DNA from: Magnaporthiopsis rhizophila
Lineage: Eukaryota; Ascomycota; Sordariomycetes; Magnaporthales; Magnaporthaceae
DNA: 64,000 nucleotides
Assembly: GCA_003049465.1 (NCBI GenBank)
Contig: PYSS01000079.1
Span: forward strand, 122,563 to 186,562
Direction: 5' to 3'
A program made the position numbers and the translations under genes. The notes beneath the pieces were generated by a model. It saw only the letters and a program-made list of their open reading frames with translations, did not search any database and was not told the DNA's origin. Each line of letters begins with the position of its first letter. Positions within the stretch are counted from its first letter, which is position 1. Shown here piece after piece: positions 35,262 through 45,698 of the stretch.

Positions 35262-36952
35262 CTACTGCGTCTCCCTCACAATCTTGTCGACAGCCTTGGC
35301 AAAGTAGTCGACGTTGCGCGTGTTGAGGCCAGCCATGCTGATGCGGCCGTTCTTGGTCATGTAGACGTGGAACTCGCTCCGCAGCTTGAGCACTTGCTCC
35401 TCAGACAAGCCCGTAAAGCTGAACATGCCAATCTGGTCCGTAATGTGGTTCCAGGTTCCCGGGGTGCCCAGCTCCTCGAGCTTGGACCGAAGCGCCGTCC
35501 TCATGCTGATGATGCGCCCGGACATGGTCCGCAGGTTCTCCTTCCACTCGGCAAATAGGGCCGCATCGTTGAGCACGGTGCTGGCCACGCGCGCGCCGTA
35601 GATGGGCGGGTTCGAGATCTCGGATCGTTGCAGGATCGCGAGCTGCGACGCCACGCGCCCGATGGTGTCGGCCGCGTCCGCAGCCGGCGCTCCAACGACG
35701 TGCAGGCACCCGGCCCTCTCGCCGTAGAGGCCAAAGTTCTTGGCGAACGACTGGGCAATGACGAGCTCGAATCCCTGCTCGACAAAGTGCCTCACGGCCC
35801 AGGCGTCGCGGTCGAGGTCGCCCGAAGCGAAGCCCTGGTAGGCACAGTCGAAGAAAGGGAAGTGCTTCTTCTGGCGCATGATGGTCGCAATCTCGCGCCA
35901 CTGGTCCTGGGTCGGGTCAACACCGGTTGGGTTGTGAGCGCAGGCGTGCAGCAGGATGACGGAGTGGTCATCGGCCTGCTGCAGGGCGGCCTTCATGCCC
36001 TCGAAGTCGAGGCCCTTGGTCGACTTGTCGAAGTACGGGTAGGTGGCGGTGGGGACGCCGACGTTCCCGAAAATCTGGTTGTGGTTCGCCCAGGTCGGAT
36101 TGGACAGGTAGACCGACGTGGGATGGGCCTTGCGGTAGAACTTCTGCAGGAACAGCGCGCCCAGATGGACGGCGCCGGTGCCCGAGATGGTCTGGACCGA
36201 CGTGACACGGCCCTTGGCGGGCGTGTCGGCGCCCAGCATCAACTCGGCAGCCTTGGTCGTGAACGAGGCCAGGCCGGCAATTGGCAGGTACTCATGGTTG
36301 AGCTCGGGATCGTTACGGATGATGTCGTCGGCCTGTGCGTCGTTACCGTGTGGTGGTTGTTAGCAGGTATGTGTATCCCATCGCCTTCCTCGTCTGGTGC
36401 CGTTGCTCGGCAGTGCTATCAAGCTATGTGAAGCTCGAAGCACGGCCGGCGGGGTAGTTTTGGTGGCAGCTCGGAAAGCTTCCTCTAGCTCCGCCACTGG
36501 CTGTAACTAAAAGAGATTGGTCGGCCGACTCGTACCCTCTTGACGACGGGAAGCACCCACGGCTTCGCATTGTCGTCCCTGTAGGCGCCAATGCCCTGCG
36601 ATCGGAAAGACGCGGACGGTTAGCGGTGACGACGTCGTGGAAGCACAGAGAAAATACGGGACTATGGCCTCCTGGGTCGGGGAGCAAAGGGAAGAGCTGG
36701 AAGGCAGGCGCTCAATGCTTGGGAGAGTTGCCCCACCAAGTCGACTTTATTTGGGCTCTCGTCGGCCCTGTAGGCCCTCATCAAGCCGAAGAGGGGGTCC
36801 TCTGGGGCCTGAGGGACCAGCTCAGCCGTGAAGTAGCTTGCTGAAGGGGCCGCCATCATGTGGTTTGCGATGCTGCGTATTCGGGAGGCGGCCGTGTTCG
36901 AGGCAGAAGAGGAGGTTTGTGGGGAAGTGGTGCGGTTGTTGTTGGACGGCAT
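35262..36952 (-). CDS. Aspartate aminotransferase (cytosolic type, with possible N-terminal extension)
   Basis: Three exons, 36952-36737, 36595-36536 and 36332-35262, encode 448 residues from the ATG at 36952, or 417 from the ATG at 36859. Joins give NKVDL-GIGAYRDDNAKPW and PVVKR-ADDIIRNDPELNHEY, both strongly conserved in the family. The PLP lysine is in QSFAKNFGLYGERAG, residue 259 counted from the second ATG, close to Lys258 of the classical enzyme. CAHNPTGVDP and the substrate-binding arginine region are present. The enzyme interconverts aspartate plus 2-oxoglutarate with oxaloacetate plus glutamate. The first intron has an unusual GTGGGG donor. The longer form adds a Ser/Thr/Asn-rich, weakly basic leader (ending SRIRSIANHM) that might target the protein, so alternative starts are possible. 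There is no C-terminal SKL-type signal. Confidence 0.92.
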
Positions 36953-37906
36953 CGTTGGGGACACCTTTTTAACGGAACCCTCCAGAGGTTTCAATGCAGT
37001 CGGTCCCCTCAAACAGTTGCACCCTGTAGGTGCGTGCGCGCGGCTATGCAACGCGCAGCGCGGAAGCTCCTGTGCCAGCCGCTTGGTGGGCAGGGTTTAG
37101 TCACTATTTCCCGCTCGAATCAGGGACGCACGCCACTTATGTGCCAGAAAGTGGTTCGATGGGGTGAACAATTCGATTTGATAATTATGGGCGGTAGCAA
37201 GGAAGGAAGCGGTTGTCAGCATAGACTACTGCCAGAATCCGTTGTCGATGTCGGCGTCGTTACTTTCTCTGTATCGAGGCAAACACAGCTCCCAGCTCCA
37301 GCCACAACGGCCCAGGCTCCCTCTCAAGGCTCTTTATGCGGGCCGTGCTGATCTTCGTCCCACGCCGCACGAGAGTGCATGTGAAGATGGGCAGAGCTCC
37401 GAATCCATGGCATGGCTCCGTTGCGTGTTCCCCTCTAGGGCTGTGTTACCGAATCCCGAGGCCCGGCAGCGAACTTTTTCTGCAGCCCGTGGGCCGCCTG
37501 CGAGAGAGGGGGCAGGGGTGCGCTGCGCTAAACATCTGACCTTGCAAAACCCCGCTCCAATCAAGCCAGGCACGTTGGTCATTTTGGCAAAGTCTGACGG
37601 CATGATACTAGGATGTGACTTGGTTGGCCGAAACGTTCCTCCGATTCTACCTAGGAATTAAGTGTCAGGTAGCCTGGATTCTCAAGTTTATGCGTCGACC
37701 GGTTCGGAATCCTATGTGCCCGGCTAACCGCCCTGCTATGTTGGAGCCCCGGCAATGACGCAATTCCCCTGCAGCTACAAAATTCGGCCATCGCGGCCCC
37801 GGAGAGACGGCCGGTCCAGGCCTAGACACCTCTCGGTGTTGCCTCTGATCTATCAACCGGGCTCCGAGCGGCCGACCGACCAAATCCCGGGCATCCTCCG
37901 TGGCCG

Positions 37907-37924
37907 AAAAAAAAAAAAAAAAAA
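37907..37924. repeat. Homopolymer A(18)
   Basis: Eighteen consecutive A on the plus strand, flanked by GC-rich sequence. Confidence 0.8.
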
Positions 37925-38686
37925 GATTCGGTTCATGTCATGCCGCCTTCGTGTATGGCCCCACGCGTTGGGGGACCACTCCTCGGTTCCGCGAATCCAC
38001 CAAACGACCTAAGCAGACGCCGGGCCTAGACGTAGGGTGTCCAGGGCCATCGTGTATAACAACCAGCCTTGCGCGCCTTGCGTATAACCCGAGCGCGGAA
38101 GGAAAGCAAGGACAGGTTACCGTTGCCGGTAGCAGTATGGTAAGCATATCCAACCTACTTGTGCTCGGAAACCGTTCAGGCGCTAATTAATTATCCTCTC
38201 CAGATAACAGATGACACTTTTGGAATCGCTCCAAGAAGGGTGCGAAATGCGGGTGAATGACTTGACGTGCTAGGACCTTTCAAGGACCTAGAAGCTGAGT
38301 GGAATGCTTGCTGCGAACAAAGCCGTCAAAACCATCAGGCTTAAGCGCAAAAGCATACATAGGTACCCAGTAGTGATGCCGCCAAGCGTTGGCGCAAAGA
38401 GGACAACGGTACTGCCGCCAAGTTGGCACCAGCAATCGCCGCCACCATGAAGAACTCCTTATCTGCAGTTGCTCCGGGCCATTCGTGGCCACACTCCACT
38501 GGATAGAGCAACAAGCCGGAGCCTTCCGAGCCATCCGGCCACCACACTGCTGGGAGGAAGGGATCAGCTGGGAGCTGGGATGGCAGGCCTGGGGGACTGA
38601 CGAGCAACTGAGGCAGTGGCTCAAGTGCAGCGATAGAGAGTGCGGTGCGGGCGAGGCGGGACCTTCGAGATGAGTGACTAGGTGCC

Positions 38687-38708
38687 TAGGTAGGTAAGTA
38701 CCTACCTA
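38687..38708. repeat. Perfect inverted repeat TAGGTAGGTA / TACCTACCTA
   Basis: Two 10-bp arms are separated by AG. Similar TACCTACC or TAGGTACC strings recur in other spacers of the window (about 38863, 52792), so this looks like a dispersed intergenic motif rather than a single-gene operator. Confidence 0.65.
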
Positions 38709-38950
38709 ACTCCGTTGTATACTTCCCGCCGAAGATTTGATAGCTTTGATCGTCCGAAACTCCGGAACTCCTTTTGTGGCCGACTCTATGTGATCAATCC
38801 CCTCATGAGCTATCAGAGGGCGAAAGGGACCATTTAGGCAAGATTTTGAGGCGTTCCCAGACCTACCTACCTCCCAGGTAATTCATCATGCAGTAATGCC
38901 CTCAGGGTACTTCGTACTGCGTCAATGCTCACGGTCACAGGAAGCTTTAT

Positions 38951-40278
38951 TTATATCACCAGGTCCCACAGTACCAGGACAGAACACAGCCCGACTGCGC
39001 CAAAGAAGGTAAGCTTTGCCGGGCGCCATTTTTCAGACGCCCTTTTCAACTCCTTGTTTCCTCCGCCAACATTCTCCTCAGTAGTTAGAGAGTCTACCAC
39101 CAGCTGTTCAACATGGGCCGATTGTGTAGCCAGACTGTTGACCAGAACCGTCTGCAGCTCTGAGATCTCCAAGAGAGATTTCTCTGCGGACCTATTGCAA
39201 AGGGAGAGGTGGATGTGTTAGCTGATGACCGTAGCCCGTAGTATGTAGACACCAGTCGGGTAAACTCACGTAACCTTGTCCAAGGTGCTTTCGTAGTATT
39301 TAAGCATATCCTGGCTTCCCTTTTCGAACATCTGCAGCTCGTCGGCGGTCAAGTCCGCCGGCTCCTGTCGCCGCTTCTTTTCGTCTTCTTCAAGGTGGAC
39401 GTGGGAAGACCGCTTGCCCCCGCCGCCGAAGGCGTTGGCGGACGCCGACTCGTGAAAGTCCTGGAACCCGGGGTGGGCGGCCAGCTCCGCGGGCATGCCG
39501 GAGCCGGAGCGCATGTGCTGGCCCGGGCGCGCCTTGGCGAGAACGCTGCGGCTCTTCTCCACCTCGCGCGTGAGCCGCGTCTCCATCATGCGCTGCTGCG
39601 TCTCGACGCACCGCTGGAGCCGCTGGCGGAGGAACCAGAGCACGCCCTCGCGGTGGCCCGCCAGCTGCGCCGCCCTCCCCTCCGCCTCCTCGTGCTCCTT
39701 GCTCTTGCGCCCCAGCCGGCCGAGCCGGCCTCCCCCGTCGCCGGCCGCCCACGAGCCTAGCGCGCCCAGCCCCCGGACGTACTTTTTGCGGATCACGACG
39801 AGCTCCGTCTCATGCCGCAGCTGCTCGGCGTCGGCGAGGGTTCGGATGGATGCGTTGAGCTCCCGCAGCATCTTCTTGGCATTGGCATCCACTTCCTCCC
39901 GCTCGCGGTCGGTGAGTATCTGCTGGCGCTGGTGCTGCGACAGCTGTCGGAGGTGCGACTTGCGCTGTGGAGCCGTCGAGAGATAGGCCTGGCGGACATC
40001 CTTGAGTCTGGAGTGAAGCGAAGCGATATGTGAATTCTGGGCATCCACGGACGTACGTCAACCGTTAGCAAATTGATTCAAACGGCCAAGGGTTTGTTGG
40101 TGGCGGCTTCTATGCCACGGGTTGTATAGTGCAGGCGTATATGTAGCCTAGTAGGACCTACGATCCGATAAGCCTCTTTCAGAAACTCGTCGAGCTCCTC
40201 CAAGCTGAAGCTAGCCTTCGCAAGAGGCGCCCCCCTCTGCTTCAACAGTTCGTTAAACGAAGCAGTGAGGTCTGCCAT
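38951..40278 (-). CDS. ER t-SNARE of the Ufe1/syntaxin-18 family
   Basis: Three exons, 40278-40162, 40036-39270 and 39191-38951, encode about 374 residues. Introns of 125 and 78 nt give in-frame joins (LKEAYRI-NSHIASLHSRL and TLDKVT-SAEKSLLEISELQTVLV). The N-terminal helical region matches the syntaxin-18 domain (LKDVRQAYL), and a basic, Gly-rich middle follows. The C-terminal SNARE segment is ISELQTVLVNSLATQSAHVEQLV. The protein ends in a single hydrophobic tail anchor (LTFFGAVGLCSVLVLWDLVI). Ufe1 marks the ER for fusion of COPI vesicles returning from the Golgi, with Sec20 and Use1. The short exon 1 and all boundaries agree with family conservation. Confidence in the family is high; I leave the symbol empty because no close orthologue was compared. 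Confidence 0.9.
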
Positions 40279-41753
40279 CGTTGTTGTTGGTTAGGTAACG
40301 GCGAAGACGTGGCTTCACATGCCCGGCTTGTTGGATCGGCGTCTCAACCACCACCTGTTCGTTCGTTCACCTATTCTAGGAAGCTCAAGGTCCCCCTCAC
40401 AACCCGTTTGCGGCGCTGTCAGTCGTGCGTGGCTGATTTGGCCAGGTGGCTTGTGGATCCCGGTTAGCCACAGGGGGCTGATCTCACAGAGGTCGCTTTC
40501 AGCGAATCAGCTCGGGGTATGTAGGTACTCATATGCCTATCAAATTTAGCCCAGCTCACCTCTCAGGTATCGACCAAGTTCCTCAACCAGAGAGGTATGT
40601 CACAAACCTGGTATCTACACCGCATTTTCCTACCTTTAGGTTGCAATAATACACTGTGGTTTGACCGATAAAAGATTTCTTTTACGGAGGTCGGTATGAG
40701 AACAGTACTCGAGGGGACGCTTGTTGCTGAGTCATGGCTCCATGTGTGATCCCAAAACTAAAATCTCGACAGGAACCGGTGTGCCCCCTTGTAACTGCAG
40801 CGCTCACCCCCCATAAGGCCTAACCCTTATATTTAGAAGGCTCACCGCTTGGAGGGCCTTACGATTGGCTCAATCGAAAACACTCCTGACAGGGAGTGCC
40901 CGCCACAGCTTCTGTTAGCTGGTACCTTAAGTAGAATGTGGGTGTTCTGTCGCTCCCAAGCATACGGCACGGTGCAAATGGATTTTCGTACAAGGCAGGG
41001 TGGCACGTGGATATGCCTGCGTCACCAATTGGGTGTAAGCTGGAACGAGCCGCAAGCGGACTCCGGCGGTCTCAGGCGGACTCGGGAGGACTCGCCTCCG
41101 GAGTCGACAAAATCCAATGCTTCCCGCCGATATCGCCGTTAGGGCGTTCACACAGGACTCAAGTGGCCTAGCTTTCCAACAGATCTCAATTCGCGGTGCG
41201 TCAAACCATCCATGTTAGGTGCAGAAGATGAGGCTCTTTCCCGTGTCGGACCGCGACATCGGGGTCACCCTCGGCGAAACCACGTCAAGACGCCGACCGT
41301 GCCAAGGGGCTGCCTACCGCCCAATCGGTGCCAAGCATTCCATACCAATACATGCCAGGATGGAGACCCGCTACCCGTCAGGGCCCCTGTTGAGAGCCTC
41401 CGCCGCCCCCCGGGAATAACGCCCTGGCATATCCACATGTGTGGGAAATGACTTATCCCCGGCCAACGATGCATCACTGCAGCCAAAGAGAACTGCGTGA
41501 TACGCTACATGTACATATGGCCCTCGGCACCTCCGACCATTTTGGCCGACATTTGGGCGGGGGCGCGTGGAGGACGTGTGGAGAAATGTAGAAATTCGCC
41601 TCCATCCCCAAGCAGGTTTATATACCGTCCTTTCTCACCTTCTGGTCTTGGCTTTTGATTAACTTTATGCCTGGCCGTGTATCTGGAACAGTATCTATAT
41701 GATATCATCCATCTTTGCCATTAAAAAAAGGTGCAAACAAGCACAACCTAAAC
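40279..41753. other. Divergent promoter region between the t-SNARE and QDR-like genes
   Basis: No gene is seen. The DNA is less GC-rich around 40590-40700. Part of it presumably serves as promoter for both flanking genes. Confidence 0.45.
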
Positions 41754-43385
41754 ATGAAGAATGACGAGGCATTGTCAAGCTCTCCAAGCTCCTCCCTACC
41801 CTCGGGAGCGCTCGAGGGGTCAGAAACGCAACGGCCAAAAGCAAGCTCCATCATCCCTAGCTCTAGCTCTGATGGGTTTGGGTCTCAGGAGCAGCCGGAC
41901 CCGGCTGCGGATCCGGAGGCGCTGGTCCGAGTGAAGAGCGGTCCCGTGTACTCCGTCTTCAGCAAGTCCATGAAGAGGTGGATCGTCGGTATGATTGCCG
42001 TCTCCAGCTGCATATCGCCCATGACGGCCAACATCTACTTCCCCGCCATGAACGCCATTTCTCACGATCTCAATGTCTCGGTCGGGCTCATCAACCTCAC
42101 GCTCACAACCTACATGATCTTCCAAGGACTCTCGCCAACCATTTTCGGTGACCTTGGCGACATGGCCGGCAGGAGGCCGGCTTTCATCATCGCCTTCTCT
42201 ATCTACGTCGCCGCCAACATCGGGCTCGCCCTTCAGGAGAATTACGCCGCCCTCTTGGCCTTGAGGTGTCTGCAGAGCGCGGGAAGCAGCGGCACGCTCG
42301 CCCTGGGGTTCGCCGTGGTTGCCGACATCACCGTCCCCTCGGAGAGGGGGAAAACCATGGGCTTCGTCAGTGCCGGTATCCAGGCTGGGCCCGCGCTCAG
42401 CCCCGTGCTCGGCGGTATTCTTTCGCAGTATCTCGGGTGGCGCTCAATCTTCTGGTTCTGCGGCATCTTTGCCTTCGTCTGGCTGATCCCCTATTCCGTG
42501 TTCATCCCCGAGACGTCACGCAAGGTCGTCGGCAATGGCTCCATCCCCGCCCAGGGCTGGAACATGACCGCCGTCGCGTACGTGCGGCAGCGAAGGAACC
42601 CGCCGCCCGAGGGGCTGGCCGTGCAGAAACGCAAGCTGTACTTGCCCAACCCTTTCAAGACGCTCAGGGTCGTTCTGGAGAAGGACCTGCGCCTCATCCT
42701 CATGTATAACTCGCTGCTGTACGTAGCTTTCATGTCGATCCTCGCCACGCTCTCGACCGAGTTCGCCCGCATCTACAAGCTTTCCGAGATGCAGATCGGG
42801 CTCTGCTATCTGCCGTACGGCGTGGGCTGCGTCGCGGCCGCCATAGCGCAGGGCTACATGCTCGACTGGAACTTCCGGCGCATAGCGCGCAAGATCGGCT
42901 ATGCCATTGACAAGAAACGCGGGGACAACCTGTCCAAGTTCCCCATCGAGAAGGCCCGCATCCAACTCATCGTGCCGTTCCTGGTCTTCGGCATCGCGGG
43001 CGTCATCGGCTACGGCTGGGCGCTTGAGAGGGAGGTCATGATCGCCGTCCCGCTCGTGCTCATATTCTTCGTCGGCATCTGCATCAACGGCGCCTTCGCG
43101 CTCCTCAACACTCTCCTCGTGGACGGGTACCCCGACGCCCCCGCCACGGCCGTCGCGGCCAACAACCTGGTACGCTGCTCGCTGGGCGCCGTCGTCACAT
43201 CCCTCATCGCGAAGATGCTCAACGCTTTTGGGCGCGGATGGTGCTTCACGTTCCTCAGCCTCGTCTGTGTCGCCTTCTCTCCCTCGCTCTTGGTCCTCCT
43301 CCGATGGGGCCCCGGCTGGAGGGAGGAGCGGAGGTTACGGCTGCAGAGCAAGAAGGAGAAGGCAGCGCAGAAAGGCGAGAAATAG
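41754..43385 (+). CDS. MFS transporter, QDR/DTR1-like (DHA1 family)
   Basis: A single intronless frame of 543 residues starts at the ATG 41754; in-frame sequence above it has no ATG. A 75-residue Ser/Pro-rich N-terminus precedes 12 hydrophobic segments. SPMTANIYFPAMNAISHDLNV at TM1 and FGDLGDMAGRRPAF in the first cytoplasmic loop are typical of quinidine-resistance and dityrosine transporters. GWRSIFWFCGIFA follows TM5, and a charged central loop (KRKLYLPNPFKTLR) separates the halves. The C-terminus is Lys/Glu-rich. It is probably a plasma-membrane proton antiporter exporting small organic compounds or polyamines; the substrate is not determined. Codon use is as GC-rich as its neighbours, so nothing indicates recent transfer. 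Confidence 0.9.
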   Translation: MKNDEALSSSPSSSLPSGALEGSETQRPKASSIIPSSSSDGFGSQEQPDPAADPEALVRVKSGPVYSVFSKSMKRWIVGMIAVSSCISPMTANIYFPAMNAISHDLNVSVGLINLTLTTYMIFQGLSPTIFGDLGDMAGRRPAFIIAFSIYVAANIGLALQENYAALLALRCLQSAGSSGTLALGFAVVADITVPSERGKTMGFVSAGIQAGPALSPVLGGILSQYLGWRSIFWFCGIFAFVWLIPYSVFIPETSRKVVGNGSIPAQGWNMTAVAYVRQRRNPPPEGLAVQKRKLYLPNPFKTLRVVLEKDLRLILMYNSLLYVAFMSILATLSTEFARIYKLSEMQIGLCYLPYGVGCVAAAIAQGYMLDWNFRRIARKIGYAIDKKRGDNLSKFPIEKARIQLIVPFLVFGIAGVIGYGWALEREVMIAVPLVLIFFVGICINGAFALLNTLLVDGYPDAPATAVAANNLVRCSLGAVVTSLIAKMLNAFGRGWCFTFLSLVCVAFSPSLLVLLRWGPGWREERRLRLQSKKEKAAQKGEK

Positions 43386-43987
43386 GAGAGACTTTCCGAA
43401 CAAATAAGTCACTCGGGCTGGATGGCACTCGTTTTGTCGAAGATTCAAGTTACGTTTTAGACGCTAGATTTCATTATTTTGGTATTGGCAGGCCACAGAA
43501 TGGGTGAGGAAAGACGGAACCTGGCAATAGAAGAACACCGCATGTTGTTACGGGGCATATCTGGCGGTTGGATAGATTATAGATTTTACCGGCAGTAATC
43601 TTTAATACATATCTGTATGACTTTACCTGCTTGCGTGGCTTCCTCCATCCACCGTCTTCATCAGCCAAGTGATGTCTACTACCCGTCCGGTATCACAACA
43701 AGATGGCTTGATAGCGAGCATGTTGACCAACGGGCTACGCCATTTGTCTACCGCTTATTTCATCTCTTGACCGTTTTCGGGAGTCCCACCGCAGTAGACA
43801 GGTGGAAACAATATTTAGAGGCTTGTCCGCGATTTGAGGCACCTATAGCCATGCTGGATTTGTCCCCACCACTGTTCGCGCGGCTGCCTTTTCGGCCTTT
43901 TCCCGTTTACATATACAAAACATGTTGATCGGGTTGCATGTTGGCTGCGTCGGAGAAGCTGGGAAAATACCGAACCGACTCTCGTCG
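43386..43987. other. Convergent 3' spacer between the QDR-like gene and EMC4
   Basis: AT-richer sequence that probably holds the 3' ends of both genes. No gene is seen. Confidence 0.5.
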
Positions 43988-44700
43988 CTATAATGCGGGC
44001 ACGGCGAACTCCGACGGTTCTCTCTGGACTTCCCATGCCAGCCAGTCTGATCTTGTTGTCCTGTGCAACGGGATGGATTGTCAGTAAACGATCAGGTAGA
44101 CATAGTATGGCTCGGAAGGGAAACTTACGGCAAGAGACCCATCGCATTCACCTTCCAAACGGCCAGCCCCAGGGCGGCAAACTGCATGATAACATAGGCG
44201 ATCTTGACCTGAAGCATCTTATCCCTGTTCGTCTCGGTCTCGAATCGCTCGAAAGCCTGGGCGGTACCGAGAATGCCGACGATGGGGTTCTTGAATGCCA
44301 TATAGACGGTCATGATGGTGAATATCTGCAGCGAGTTGCCAGACATGTACATCATGATGGCAGTCATGGGCAGGCCCTTTATGGGCGCAAGCGCAACCTC
44401 CCATGCCTTCTTCACCTTGAGTGTGTCCATCTCTTCGGGGGTTGGGGCTGTCTTGGTTTGCGTCCGGCCGCCGTCCTTGCTCGCGTCACGCTTCTGCAAG
44501 CAAGACCTATTGTCAGATTATGTCCATAAACGCCGCATTTTTCACTGCCACCATCAACATGACGCGGACTGGCGCACCTTGGAGCCTCCCTGCGATTGTG
44601 AAGGGAATCCTGGAGGGTCGACAATATTTCCGCTCTTCGCCCGGGCTGGAACGGGGGATTGCAGTTCGGCAACCCATCGCGGGGTCGAGTCTGATGACAT
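43988..44700 (-). CDS. EMC4: ER membrane protein complex subunit 4
   Basis: Three exons, 44700-44578, 44493-44129 and 44060-43988, encode about 186 residues. Joins give QGGSK-KRDASKDGG and GLLP-TTRSDWLAWEVQREPSEFAVPAL. The last 24 residues, on a 73-nt exon, match the family C-terminus. The DUF1077 core is present (WEVALAPIKGLPMTAIMMYMSGNSLQIFTIM), with two hydrophobic segments (MTAIMMYM...FTIMTVYMAF and KIAYVIMQFAALGLAVWKV). Emc4 is a subunit of the EMC insertase, which places tail-anchored and multipass proteins in the ER membrane. An ATG at 44754 lies upstream in frame, but the one at 44700 gives the usual short N-terminus. Confidence 0.93.
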
Positions 44701-45698
44701 GATGAATTGGACGTTTCTTGACAGATGCGTGTCGTCCTTACAGTGTCCAGGCATGTGGTTGAGATAGAGGGGACGCTTTGAAAGAGGCCACTGACCCTGT
44801 CGTCATCTCCCGCCGTCTCTGCGGATGGGGCCGTGCATCCATTATCGCGTGGCTTATCTGCTCTAGCGTGCCCCCATAGCCTGCCATCAATGGAAGGGTC
44901 GTAGCGGAGACGGGGTCCCACATGGCGGAGGGGAACCCCTTGGCTCCTGTCTGCACAGCTTAGTCACTTCTGAAGCCAATGTCCACGGGCCCAGAGGCGT
45001 ACAGACGGACACCGCTGTGGCCTTCAACGACGGGAGCTCGACAAACTGCACGACCGCAGGCCACGAAACGAGCGATCGTTGTCGACCTCGCATAGTTCCA
45101 TCCGGCCGGCCTGCCGTCATCACACCTCACACGAAGCCTCTCCGCTCGCTGCCCGATTGACGCTACCGACCGAAGCGACCCCCAAGCGCCAGCAATAATC
45201 TAACAAGGTCGGAGCTCATTGGATCGCCTCTCGTCACGACCGGTTGTTCCTTTATTGATTGGGAGGTAGAGGAGGGTGCATGTGACGAACCATCCGCCCG
45301 GCCAAGCCTCCTCGTCCGGCTGCTTTCGGTTGAGTGCAGGCATCAACCCCAGACGTCGACTTAGGCTTCGCAGCAGAAAAATCGGCCTGCGATTGGAGGC
45401 AGCAAGATCCACCGAGCCAAGCTCCTCAAGGCCGTTGTAGCTTTCGCGTACCGCCCGTTCGTTTCTCTTCAGTTCCGGGCGCCGCCCTCCCTCCTTGTCC
45501 AGTGGAAGCTGGCGAGTGACCTGCAGAGAGGGGCCATCCACATCTGCCTCCTGCGGACGCCGCCGCACCACGCAACGACACCACTCAGCTCCGATCCGTT
45601 CCTGGCGTTCATTCCCACCCCGAAAGCTGGGCTGGCATACCACACCTACACATCCCTCCTTCCTCGATCGCTTTGCCTGCGGAGGCGCATACGGCACC
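44701..45698. other. Divergent promoter region between EMC4 and AP-1 beta
   Basis: About 1 kb shared by two divergent housekeeping genes. Open frames here carry no recognisable domain. No gene is supported. Confidence 0.5.

Larger units (their letters stand above)
36953..38950. other. Two-kilobase spacer upstream of the aminotransferase
   Basis: No gene can be supported. It contains an 18-A run (37907-37924), a perfect 10-bp inverted repeat (38687-38708) and another TACCTACC copy near 38863. Confidence 0.5.
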
